Assembly (NCBI GenBank): GCA_050084515.1
Contig: CM114272.1
Coordinates: 35,836,001 to 35,900,000, forward strand
DNA length: 64,000 bases
Source: Blasia pusilla
Lineage: Eukaryota > Marchantiophyta > Marchantiopsida > Blasiales
Direction of reading: 5' to 3'
How positions within the stretch are numbered: the first letter of the stretch is position 1; every line of letters starts with the position of its first letter. Position numbers and translations under genes: made by a program. This document shows positions 30,501 through 42,114 of this stretch, in pieces. A model generated the notes under the pieces. That model was not told the origin of the DNA. It made no database searches and was given only the letters and a program-made list of their open reading frames with translations.

Positions 30501-32455
30501 CAAGAAAACCAATTTTATCATTCTATCGAGTAGTGGTTGCCTTCCTCGAATCAGACTGTGAGTCCTTGTGTTGACCATTGAAAAGTCACCCCTTATCACT
30601 CATCCGTCTCCAGAGTGCAACAATTGGTTTCATGCTCTCCTTCCCATAGAAACAATAATACGAGTATTAATCCATATAGATGCCTATTTTTCATTCTATT
30701 TCCCATAGTATCATACTTCTATGGATTTCAAATTTTGGTGACAATGCACCTTAGTCAATTCTCTTAGCCTTGAAATTGGCAAGTTCAAGTTAGATTTTTT
30801 GAATGCATAGGGGTTTGGATTCCATACTTTGTGGAATTCAAACCCCACATCCACCACCCTATTTTTCCCTTTTGGAGCCTTGAAAGTACGACATTCCTAC
30901 ACTACCAAACAAACAATATATTAAAGTACTCATAAAATATGTGTGTGAGTGATTCACATTCCACTAAAATGCATCCATCCACAAGCCCCAACGTAGAAAA
31001 TCTAAGATCTATGACAAAATCTAATTTAGTCTTTTTTTCCCCATGGCAAATGAAAGTTCTTAATTTGATTCCTTTTATTTAAAGGAGTACCTTTATCAGA
31101 TGTGCTATTTTTTAGATAACAAAGGCAATCTAAAATTTTGATTTATATCTAGAAAACTAGCCAATTTAATATAATATAGAATTTATTAAGTAGCTTGTAA
31201 AATGAAAATGAAAAAATAATTTATTTATAATCAATAACTTACATAGTATCAATATAATGTCTCATATTGGTATTAAAGTAATTAATTTATAAAAATTAAG
31301 AAGGTCAATTATTTTTAAAATCAGAAATAGGACACCACTCAACTAGTCCTTAGTCAAATTTGAAGGGTCATTTTCATAGTTTAGACTTGAGATTTTGGGT
31401 GCGACCCAATTAACGGGCCTAAAGAGATTAGGAGCCACATGAGAGCCCCATGGATCATCTCACCCATTGGACTCTTTTCAACACATGACCTCTTTCTCAC
31501 ATACGAGTTCTGATCATTCTAGCAGGTGCCAGAACACGGGTGAATGAAAATTAGTTCGAGAAGACAAAGGTTCGAATTTCAAAAGAGGTTAGTGGGGAGA
31601 ACAACACATATCAATCAATCCGAGGCCAAGAAATATAGGTGTCATCAGAAGAGAAGACACCCCATATAAGGGTTCTCTCCCATAATAATATAGATATCTC
31701 CACTTTTTTTTTAATGCGTGTTACATGAGCCCAAACTACTTATCATTCTTGTGTTTTAATATTATGTTTGTCCAGTTTTGCATAATTGCAGCTTAATTTT
31801 TTTTCAAAACGCCTTCGTTGTGAATTCTTACATATGCTTTTTTGACTTTAGCCTTATTTCCATTTTTTATCGTTTTTCACGTCACGAAACTTCGTTTATT
31901 AATTTAAAAAATAAGAAAAGAGTCCCATTCAGTTATCCCTTCTACTCTCATCGTAAAGTACGTTAAGGGAAGCCCCTTCGCGGTATCTACTCCCCGATCT
32001 GATAAAGTAACGGAGAGGAGGAAAGAAATACGTTTTCCTATCTTTCCCGCGCGGTTGACATGGACGGAAAAGAGTCTTCACAGAATCTTCGAAAGAAGGC
32101 GGAAATATCCCTAAAGAACCGGCCCATCTTTTCAACACAATTAGTTGCTGTTCGCCATTCTTTTAGAAGGAAGAGACACGCCCTTATTTTCCCCGAAAAT
32201 ATCTTCTCATGAATAATTCTTTGATTGAGGAAAAAATGTTAAAAAATCCCTCTCGTCTCATCCACGGGCAGGAAGGGCTTAACTAAACCGCAAAGATCCC
32301 ACTTTTGAAGTAGGAACAACTCTATATAGCACATGTTTTGTTTGACTTCGCCATCCCTCCATCACACCCCACATTTCACCAAACCTTCTTAAGACCTGGG
32401 TATGATTAGAGGGACCCCATTACAAGGTCTTCTAACTAACCATGTCTCAAAGTCA
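27547..32455. other. AT-rich intergenic DNA, no gene recognised
   Basis: Short frames on both strands (for example 28130-28486 minus, 29062-29304 minus) have no recognisable domain. A GC-richer patch at about 31950-32260 has no gene I can name. Confidence 0.4.
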
Positions 32456-32850
32456 ATACCTTACATGGACGAGACTTCCAAATGCTTTCTAGAGGGAGAA
32501 AGCTTGTTGGAATAAAAAGGGTATCGAAAAGGAAATTCCACTAAAAGCAACAAGAGAATTTGAAGAGTAGATCTACTCGAAGATCTGAAAAGATCGATCA
32601 AGGATGAAGCAAGAGAAGGTGCTCTTGGAAGAGAATGTTTGGAGAGCGATACCTTACATAGATGAGACTTCCAAATGCTTTCTAAAGGGAGAAAGCTTGT
32701 TGGAAGAAAAAAGGTATAGAAACCAAAATTAATTCAAAATCAACAAAGGAGTTTGGTGAGGAGAAACTATACATGCTCATGGTCAAAAAAATCAATCAAG
32801 GATGAAGCAAAACAAAAGAGTGCTCTAGGAAGAGAAAGTTTGGAGAGCAA
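32456..32850. repeat. Diverged tandem duplication, about 193-bp period
   Basis: ATACCTTACATGGACGAGAC at 32456 is repeated as ATACCTTACATAGATGAGAC at 32649. Both copies continue with CTTCCAAATGCTTTCTA and GGGAGAAAGCTTGTTGGAA, and later ATCAAGGATGAAGCAA. The copies are clearly related but have many differences. Confidence 0.85.
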
Positions 32851-33654
32851 AGCGATATCGTGGGTGACAATCCAATGAAAGAAAGAAGGCTTCCTAAAGA
32901 GAGAGTTGAAAAAGTGAAGAGGCACCAAAATCACAACCAAAAACAGAATGAACATGGGAAAACTCGCTTGAGAGAGTTCAAAGAGTTTCGTAGTAGATAA
33001 TCGTTATTATAGTGTTGACTTATACGGTTCACATCTTTAGAGTGGCACGAAACGCTTTAATCTTTTGAAGAGTTCACTTTAAGGAATAAAGTTCGCATGA
33101 GTTTTCGGGCGCTCCATGAATGGCTTGAAATTTTAGGTGTGCATTCTTTTGTTTCATTGCACCACCAACAAAATGTTTTGAGCATGTGAGTTAGTGGGAG
33201 GCTGTTTGCCTTACCCACCAACAAAATAATCTGTTTTGGATTTTCTGCTTGGTCTTATTGGTGGAGTGTACACTTTGGTGATATGAAACACTCCATGGGG
33301 CTACTATTCCGACTTGGAAAAAGGCAAAGATATGTGCCCCCTTTATAGATTTCCTCACAACAACAAAACCTTGGGGGCGAAAATGAGCGAACAAAAAGAA
33401 CTCGAAAAGAGTGCCCATTCTTTCTACAACCTCTCTAGAATCCCATCTCCATTCTCTTATTCCAAGGCATGTCCATTTAAGGACTACGACAAGACATCAT
33501 CTTTTCGATGATTGGGCGAAGGGGGGGAGGGGTTCGATATATTTGTAGACCACCTCTTGAGGAGACTCTTGAGTCTTGATTGTGTAAACTCATTCATTCC
33601 ATTAATGCCCTCTTCATGCAACATACCTCACATGCATGAGCACTCTACCACTCC
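32851..33654. other. Intergenic DNA
   Basis: No gene recognised. Two short frames at 33191-33418 (minus) and 33314-33511 (plus) are opposite-strand shadows of each other. Confidence 0.35.
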
Positions 33655-34020
33655 ACTTTGGGACACAAAGATCTAGTTCCTCCCTAGGGTTAAAAGGGGG
33701 ATAAATGAGGAATCTCCTAGGCATAGCTCCTAGTAATGGTGGAATAAGAAATGAACTAAAATAAGAGTGATGATAGGTACATCTAGTCCAAAGGCTAACC
33801 ATCCAAATGATACGAGGGCTCTCTACTTGCCAAGACGTAGCTCCTCCTTAGGCTAAAAACCAATGAAATGTAATAAGGGTCTCCAAGACATAGCCCCTCT
33901 ACATCGTAGAATAAAATGATGGCTCTACCTCCTAGATATACCTTATCCTAACTAAATATACAAAAAATGATCAACTCTCCTAAACATAGCTCTTCCTCGT
34001 GGTAAAAGGAATTAACGTCC
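33655..34020. repeat. Degenerate minisatellite around the word CATAGCTCCTCC
   Basis: Variants of CCAAGACATAGCTCCTCC followed by about 5-10 bases and GGTAAAA or similar occur near 33668, 33717, 33827, 33880 and 33991. The units are about 50-110 bp apart and strongly diverged. Confidence 0.55.
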
Positions 34021-34809
34021 ACTTCCAAAATCATGTAGGGGTTGAGGGGGAATTTTTTCAATATTGGGAACATCGTCTTTCAACGAGTGCCAATGCTTTA
34101 TCACTAAACTTCATATTCCCATCTCAAAACCTTTCGTTCCACCCAATTGGTTAGAGCATGTCACATTACTTGTTGTTCAATGATAAGAGCTAGTGGATTT
34201 TGGCATTTGGCATAGGTGTGTCATGTGTATCTAGCATTTTTTTTGGGGGGGGAGGAATTAATGTGTGTTCATGCATGTGGGTTCTTTCTCACATAGAAAC
34301 TTATTTTTGGATATTAATCCCCCTCTCCGTTGCAAACGAAACTTTCAGATTGGGCTTGGAATTTCTCAAATCTCAATCAATTGCTTTGACAAATAATGTT
34401 GGTTCTTGCTAAACCTTGATGTGTTCAACTCGATCTTTGAGTTGATTCTTGGTGGGATAGTTAACACTTGGTAACTTGCCGTCCACACCATAGAGACTTG
34501 CATCCAAATATCACCTTTTCAAGGTTCTTAGAAAAGGAAGTCATATTGTGCATATATTTGAATGGCATTTGTATTACGTTACTTTTTTGGCTTTTGGGTA
34601 TGAAGAAGGGATTGATCTCTTGGTAATGCATGTCATGAATCGCTTTCAATAATAGAGCCAACCAAAAATACATTTATGTCATATTGGTATAGTATTCAAT
34701 CACGCTTCCCTCAAGAAGAGGACCAAATTTTCTTCACTAACTCCAATCACTAATAACATAGAATGTCTTTTGATGTTATATTAACTATAGAGCTTCTAGT
34801 GGAAATATG
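34021..34809. other. Intergenic DNA
   Basis: No gene recognised. The part at about 34340-34415 resembles about 38665-38750 (shared words AAACTTTCAGATT, TGCTTTGACAAA and GGYTCTTGC). Confidence 0.35.
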
Positions 34810-34872
34810 TATGTAATGTCCATTCATGTTTGTGCCATGGAGGGATTTTTCCGTTTCTGTGCAAGCATGAAT
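34810..34872 (+). mobile_element. Fragment of the Mutator-like MITE family (3' end)
   Basis: The segment with TGTCCATTCATGTTTGTG, CCATGGAGGG and TTTCTGTGCAAGCATG resembles the tail of the complete MITE copies, which end TTTGTGCAACCATG. Only the end is present. Confidence 0.45.
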
Positions 34873-35069
34873 ACAATAGCGATCTACGTTATATAGTGAT
34901 ATCAACCAACATGAACCAGCATAAACCAAGTTCCAATTGAAATGTTTGAAAAAAACCCATTAAAAATATTGGAATTTCATTTTTATTCCTATAAAAAATC
35001 TTCATTTAAAATTTTAGGGCACATATGTTACCATCGTAATTGAAGTATGAGTTTAGTATTCTTCAGGGC
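34873..35069. other. AT-rich spacer
   Basis: Nothing recognised between the two MITE fragments. Confidence 0.4.
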
Positions 35070-35240
35070 CAGGTTGCATATGGACAAATTTTGCGTCCAT
35101 CGTGGACTTACGTCCGTCCTATGGAAAGACTTGTCCATATGGGCCCCACTTTCCCCTTCTTTCTAATTCCTCACTTGCCTATGTTTTCCATACTTTCATG
35201 TTTCTTCCTCCTTCCCCCATTCCAAGGGAATGGCAAAGGT
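35070..35240 (+). mobile_element. Mutator-like MITE, 3'-truncated copy
   Basis: It begins CAGGTTGCATATGGACAAAT and has the family boxes GTGGACTTACGTCCGTCC and CTTGTCCATATGGGCCCCAC. The similarity stops in the C-rich middle near 35240; the GCAACCATG end is missing. Confidence 0.7.
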
Positions 35241-38200
35241 CATACTTCAATCGTTAATTACATCCATCCATCAAATCACAAGATATTACATAAGATTCGT
35301 GAGAGTGTTACTAATTAGAAGGATACTCAAATTTCAGGCTCATGTTTTTAAGGCTCTTCCAAATCTACAACATACACCATAATGAAACAAATATGGTCAA
35401 GAATAATTAAAAAAATTTCAATTTTTTGGATAGATGTAACTAACAATTGAAAATATCACAATATGTATAATATTAAAGGATGTGCTCACATACAAGGATG
35501 CAAACATAAACCTCAATTTTTTTTTCAAGTACTAGGGAATTCTTCTCCTCAATTTTTAGGGAACATAAGGACATATAAAAACTTCATTTTTTTGTCATCT
35601 ATAATTTTTTCTATAACTCAAAAATTACCTAGGAAGGTTTCTTGACTCATAAGAACAAACTTTCATTGGGTATACCAAGAGTAGGTGATCTTATATGCAA
35701 CATTGATTCAAAAAATATATGGATGGTAAAATATATATAGAAAGGGAATTTTTTTTTATAAGAATGCTATTTGAAATTTCATTTTCCATTGTCTCCTATT
35801 TCACTCACCACCTTTTACATTGAGAACCAAAAATATTTAGGTTGAAAGCTTTGCTATGTGGGTTGAGTTGAAAATTATCGAACATGCACGATGATATGCT
35901 CATTAGCATAAAGAGTTCTTATGGATGGAATAAAGGCCAATACAACATATCTTAGGATCTAATAAAAATAAGTTTCAAGGCGCCTCGAATATTTAAATCA
36001 AATTCCTAACATCAAAGATATAAGATAATACTATTACTCCTCATATCCGAATAGGAAGAAGTGGTGTGTGGGTGTCTTCGAGAAGAAATTGATCAATGGT
36101 TGAAACACTCACCACAAATCCAAAGGGGTCTAGTACTTCCTAACTTTTTTATCAACGGACAAAAATTTAAAACTATCCCAAGAAAGAGGTTTATGTCTTT
36201 CATTGAATGAAGAGAAATTTGACTTGTGAAATTTTCTAAGATTTATTTAAATGTTTACATAAAATTCTTCACCTTTTTTCTTTGTATATCCATCTCCTAG
36301 ATTCAAGAAGACTTTGGGAACTTTTTGTATTGTGAAGGCTGAATAATTTATTGCTACTCTCATCATCAACAATATTAAGATAGAACACATTGTAATATTT
36401 AATACCTCCAATGATCGACAAGTGTTATTACTAATGGACAAAAAATAGAATGCATGAAAATTGATTCACACGCCCCATAAAAGCACAAAACTTTTCTTGA
36501 GGATTTTTGTTGCAGGCCATAAGATTTATGCATGGACTCTACTCAAATATGTTATTTCTAAGATGGAATGTGGTGGGGGAGTCCTTGCATGGCTCATGCA
36601 ACTCCAATCCAGGTAAGAGTGTAGTGCCCCACCTTGCATTGAAGTGTACTATGTAAAATATATAATTAGTTTAAAAGTACCATATAGGAAGTTAGTTGCA
36701 TACCAGCCAAGGCAAGACTTACATGCAGTAGACCAATTTTTGTAATAAGAATCTAGTTTGGTCTTCCCACAAACCAAAGCTTTAGAAAAAAGAAAAAGAA
36801 AAAACACTTTACATCCAGAAGTTTGGAATAATTTATTCTCATTTGCCAATATAAAACCCTTCACGCAACTTGTCTCCAACCTTGCACTCCTATTTTCCGC
36901 TGATCTAGATTAAAAAAAGATAATTTCAGGTAAGGAAAAAAAGAAAAAAAAGAAAACTTCGCACATGATGGGAAGACTTCCATGCCAAAGAAAAAGAAAA
37001 AGAAAAACTTCTACACGCCAACTCAAATTCCCCCCAACTCCTCCTCCTCCTCTTCCTCTTGGAAAACTCTTCTTCTTTGAGGTGTTTGTACTAAGAATGG
37101 TTCTAGAGGTTTGACCAAATGTAAGTGAGTAAGCACTTGGGAAACGTGGGACGATTATGGGGAGAAATACGATTCCCCAACAACCTCTCTCTGGAGAATG
37201 TCTCCCAGTTCCATCGAATGATTGCATGGGTTTCAAAGCAGTAGGGGAAAAGGGCTCCATATTGATGGTCAACAATCAAAGCTCCCATGCAGGAAATAAC
37301 CACACTCGTGAGCGTCTCCACGTTCTTGAGGAACCAAACAAAAAAGGATGCCTAAAATGAAACTCAACATATTCTCCCCTTTGGAATTCCTTTTAACAAA
37401 CTGCTTTTCTTTTCTTTCTTTTCTTTTACAAATTGGGATCCTGATGCATTGACACAAATCCAAAACTTTTGCGTGGCCTTCTCGGGGAGAAACTTTTGTC
37501 CAATTGTGAGAGGTGAATTTACTCATAGGTGTTAGAAAAAGATCATAGTCAAATTTATTTCTTTGTTTTTATTTGTTTTTATGCTTGGACGTAAACAAAT
37601 GAAGTTGATCTTTTTTAATCCGATCTTGAGTTGTGCATGTAAATTCACTCTTAATTGGTTAATACCTTGACCAACCAATTAAGGAGAGTTGCGATTTAGG
37701 CTATTAAAATTGGTGTTTTGGGGTTGAAATGGGTTTTTATTAATAACGTGAAGCTTGAATCTTCGAGGGAGGCTAGAGGAGATATGCTCATAACGGAATG
37801 GGTAGAAGCTTGGAAGGCATGACGATGGAAAATTAAAGTAGACAGGTATTTATACTAAAATGGCCATACTACTTGTCAAAGAATTGGGACGCTGCATGGT
37901 TCTTGGAAAACGTTTATACTTATTAAAAAAGAGAATTCAATTTTCATTTCTTACTTTCAAGGAATGACTTTTTGCCTATGGAGAAGTAGGGATAAGATTT
38001 TTCAACTCAATTTTTTTTTTTTTCATTTTTTAACGAGTCTCATTTTTCAGAACGCTTGGTGTTAGGAATTTTAGAGGGCATTTGAATCCGTACTATTATT
38101 CCTTGTGACATGATTCCGCTTTCTCTCTTCTATTTCTAATACCAAAGAAAAGAAGGCAAATTTTGTGTGATCTCAATTTCAATGAAACCCTAGTGAGCAC

Positions 38201-38864
38201 TAGCTAGACCACCAATTTTTGCAAAACACTAAAAAAAAATCTAAAACAGCACCAACATTATAAATGAATCTGAAACTTACATATTTATATCATAATATTA
38301 AATGATTTCCATCTCATTCTAAGAGGCATGTTTTAAAAAAATAACATTCAGTTTCCAAAATGATATGCGCTAAGAAAGATCATGCATTCCTCACATGGTT
38401 GTAGTTCAACATGAATATTACTATAAGAGAGAGTAAAGTTAAGAGTCTTATTGTCCTTCCATGTAGACAATGTGGATATTGCAAATGATTAAGTTTGACC
38501 CTTTTTATGAGGCAAACGCCAAACACACCAGTGCTCGGAGAGGTTTCTCAGACACACCGCTTTCTTCTCGAGAGAAATTTCAACGTAGTCAGAAATTTTG
38601 CCACTTTGGCCGGGTTTTTTATAATTTCACAAAGAAAACCCAATTTTCACCTCATAAATTTGACTAAACTTTCAGATTTGAAAGGGAAATCATATGTTTT
38701 CAACCGGCTGCTTTGACAAAGAACGTCGGCTCTTGCCTCGAGGTTCTTGCCGAGCCTTGACATACCCTAGTATTTATATCTTATGGGGAATAAAATCACC
38801 ATGAGAAAAAAAGGAATTAGGAGAAACAATGAATGAGTGAATTGGATCCCAGATCCACAATTAG
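35241..38864. other. AT-rich intergenic DNA, no gene recognised
   Basis: Only short frames, without domains. An A/C-rich stretch (A-rich runs, then CTCCTCCTCCTC) lies at 36935-37075. Confidence 0.4.
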
Positions 38865-38873
38865 GTCAATTGA

Positions 38874-39190
38874 CATGATTGGGGAAAAATAGACATGAAC
38901 GGACAAGTTTAGACATATCCACGGACATGCATTGCAAGAGGTAGGGCCTTCACTTATAGTTCATGATGGAAGATAGGGCAAGGTGAGTGGGGAAATGAGG
39001 CAAAAGGAAGGGGGGTGGAAGGAGGGTGGAAGGGGGAAGAAACGGGAAATTATGGAACATGTAGGAAAGTAGGGGGAATAAGAAAGAAGGAGAAGATGGG
39101 CCCCACATGGATATGTCCCTCCATATGATGGGCATAAGTATACACACATTGACATGTCCGTGGACGCGGATTTTTTCCACATGCAACCTT
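38874..39190 (-). mobile_element. Mutator-like MITE, complete minus-strand copy
   Basis: 317 bp in reverse orientation. The right end is TTCCACATGCAACCTT and the left end a diverged CATGATTGG. The flanks GTCAATTGA (38865-38873) and GCCAATTGG (39191-39199) agree at 7 of 9 bases, a decayed 9-bp target duplication. The interior has the family palindromes (ATGTCCGTGGAC) and a G-rich middle at 39009-39048. Confidence 0.8.
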
Positions 39191-39425
39191 GCCAATTGGG
39201 GAGCACAAACATAAACTGCAAGAAAACTCCAAGATCTTCAACCCCACAGTCCTCCATGAATAACCTTGTTTGGGAACTTGACTGATATCTACTTATTTGT
39301 TCAAAGAGGTAAATTTTTTTCGCAAATTTCAAGAATTTTGCAAGGAACATCATTTCACACTATCGGATCCATAACCAAAATAGTAGCAAGAATTTGAATA
39401 TGTTTAGTGTTATTTTCGTTCACAT

Positions 39426-39747
39426 CATGGTTGCAAAAACATGGGCATGGACGGGCAAGTTTGGACATATCCACAAACATGGATTGCAAAAGATGGAGGC
39501 CGACACTTATAGTTCATGGTGTAAGGAAGGGCAAGGGAGGAAGGGGTAATAAAGGACACAGTGGAGGTGGGAGGAGGAAGAAACGAGAAAGTGCAGATCA
39601 TGAAGGCAAGTGAGGGAAAGTGAAAGCAAGTGAGCTAAGAAAGAAGGGGGAGATGGGGCCCATATGGATAAGTCCTTCTATAGGATTGACGTAAGTTGAC
39701 GAACATAGACTTGTCTTGGGACACAAAATTTGACCATATGCAACTTT
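39426..39747 (-). mobile_element. Mutator-like MITE, complete minus-strand copy
   Basis: 322 bp from CATGGTTGCAAAAACATGG to CCATATGCAACTTT. The flanks CGTTCACAT (39417-39425) and TGCTCACAT (39748-39756) agree at 7 of 9 bases. It is only 235 bp from the previous copy and in the same orientation. Confidence 0.8.
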
Positions 39748-39917
39748 TGCTCACATGTTGTAGCAAGAAAGAAAGTTACTCCACATGCCCAATTAAGAAA
39801 ACAATCAAAATTAGTTGTATTTTTGTCACTATTGTAGGTAAATTCAACGGTTGTAGAGACATATCGATTCATTTTGGATATGGGGAGTTCTAACCTAGGT
39901 TCAAATATTTTGCAAAT

Positions 39918-39947
39918 TTAAGTAGATCAAAATTTTGATCTACTTAA
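39918..39947. repeat. Perfect 30-bp palindrome
   Basis: TTAAGTAGATCAAAA is followed directly by its exact reverse complement, without a spacer. A direct repeat TTTTGCAAA flanks it on both sides. Confidence 0.9.
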
Positions 39948-39949
39948 TT

Positions 39950-41925
39950 TTGCAAACTACACAGACCAAACTTTAATAAAACGGACCAATTCTACTCAGA
40001 CCTGCAAATCTTCTCGGATAATACCAAAGGAAATTCTAAAGAATGGGAAAAATTTAAGATGGCCACGAAGTGGTTGATTTGGACCTTGAGACCCCATCAC
40101 ATAAGACTTCAAATCATGTCAACAACACGCCAAGAATTATTTTAATCTGAAGGTACTATAACTTTTCTTTTTTCAATAAATCATGTTGTGAGTATTCCTT
40201 GGTTCGAAACTTTTTTGGTGTCTTTGAATCATGGATACAAGAGTGGGGTTGCATAAACCTCCCCTTTTGTACTTACTAGACCCAATAGAATCATTTGAAA
40301 AAAATCAATACTTTTGGAAGAAAACAAAATGGGTATTATTTTGTGTAGTTCGCTATGACCTAATGAGAATGGGAGAGGAGGTGTTTTAGTTACCAAATTT
40401 ATTTATGTCCAATATGACAAGATGGTTGGGTTTTAACCGAATGGATATTTCTATCTTAGAAGATTGCATTTCTTTAACTCTATGGGTTGGGACTATGAAT
40501 TGTGGCTAAAGATGAAAAATAGACCATATCGTTTTATTACAATCAAATTTTCACTAAATATCCCATAATAAGTAAAGGCACAAAACACACATTATAGATT
40601 ATTGACAAAATTATGAAGTAGAAAAGGTGAGCATGTTTTACACAAGACATACTTGGAAATATAAACCCTTTTTGGCTTCAAGATCCAAAGCTTGTTTAAA
40701 AGGACACCCTAAGCATATGATGTTGATAAGTGCAAATTATTTAGCACTACAAATTACCAAACTCACTCTCCTTATGAGAGGGTTGGATAATTCACAAAAC
40801 AAAGAGGATCATAGCTCCACCGGCTCACGCCAAGAATGACTTTCAAAGCTCTGTCTTCTTGGGTATACCCCCTTTCTTCTCCCAAGATCTATCAATGGTA
40901 AGCTATCCTTGTAGGTCACCTCTTGGCCTTACCCTATTGTAGGGGATCAGGGGTTATTTACAAAAATGGAAATTCAACTATACTTTGAATGGAAACTTGC
41001 ACAAAATAGGAAGTTCTTCTATACAACTCCAAATGAGCCAAAACGAAAGGGAAACTTGCTCTCTCAAGCTTTTGGAGATCTCTACTGGTCATCCTTGGCC
41101 TCCTTAGGCTATCCTACAATACCGTTGAAGTCGCTCTACCAAAACTCGTTGATTTATCCTAACATGCATGAAAGTGGGTATGTATTTGCCTTATCTAAAA
41201 CAGTGGTGCGGTAAATTGGTAGCAAAGCCCATAAACATCACCTTCTTTCCAACATGTTTATTGTAGGGGCACTCTCTTTGTCATTTTTTTTACAATCTGA
41301 AAAATCATTCAAAAAATCAATAAGAGCTTCAATTTTTCCTATTTTCCAAAATCAATCATATTCAATTCAACAATTGTTTCTAAAGCAAAGTGAGAGTTTG
41401 GGATGGACTTGGAGTTCTCCACCTAAATTAAAAATTCTTGTTACTTTTGAGATCAATAATTCATCTTCAATTTTTTTCTTTTCAAGATTGAGCTCCTTGA
41501 AGATTATGTGAATTCTTCACTAGAATGTCATGCATGAAAGCATGTTTCAAATTTTGGTGTAAAATTATCATTAAAAATCTTATCAATGTTTATAGATGAG
41601 ACTTTAAAAGCATCAATTGTTATTATTGTGATGTAATCCACTCTTCTTCCTCTCTTATGATCATCCATGAAATCTCACCATATTCCTTGCCCAAAATTTT
41701 AGATGTGCCTAGTCTAAACCGAGAAGTCTCAACTTTTTAAGGAACCCCAAAGTAGGTACTCTGACTCCTACCCAATTTTGAGGGCAAGTGCACGTGTTGG
41801 GGGGGTTTATAAATATAAACGCCTCTAGCAAGGAGTTTCAAGTAAAGCTAGTGGGCTGACTCTATTTGATTTTTAAGAATTTTCTTGTAAAAAACCACTC
41901 AAAATGGATATATCTCTTTGCATAA
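39950..41925. other. AT-rich intergenic DNA
   Basis: No gene recognised; short frames at 40966-41214 and 41254-41511 have no domain. Confidence 0.4.
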
Positions 41926-42114
41926 TCTATACTATTATCAAAAGAGCAATTTTCAAATGGCGACATGGGATAGTCCTTTCAACGTACTGCATGGCATGGG
42001 CATTCGGATAGGGGAGCATTCAAGTAACACCCAAAGTTAGGGACCGGGAATGAGGCATTTAGGGTTTTGAACCATGCATTGTACGGTCCCCTCACGGTCA
42101 CGGGTCCTCACTAG
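41926..42114 (+). mobile_element. Short non-autonomous Helitron
   Basis: It begins TCTATACTATTATCAAAAG, the usual 5' end of plant Helitrons, and ends CACTAG. The base before is A and the base after is T, as expected for insertion between A and T without target duplication. The 3' part (GCATTGTACGGTCC, CACGGGTCCTCACTAG) resembles the GC-rich subterminal hairpin region of the class, although the stem is weak. At 189 bp it has no coding capacity. Confidence 0.7.

Noticed and set aside
31950-32260. GC-richer patch, considered as organellar DNA insertion
   Set aside because: No organellar gene could be recognised in it.
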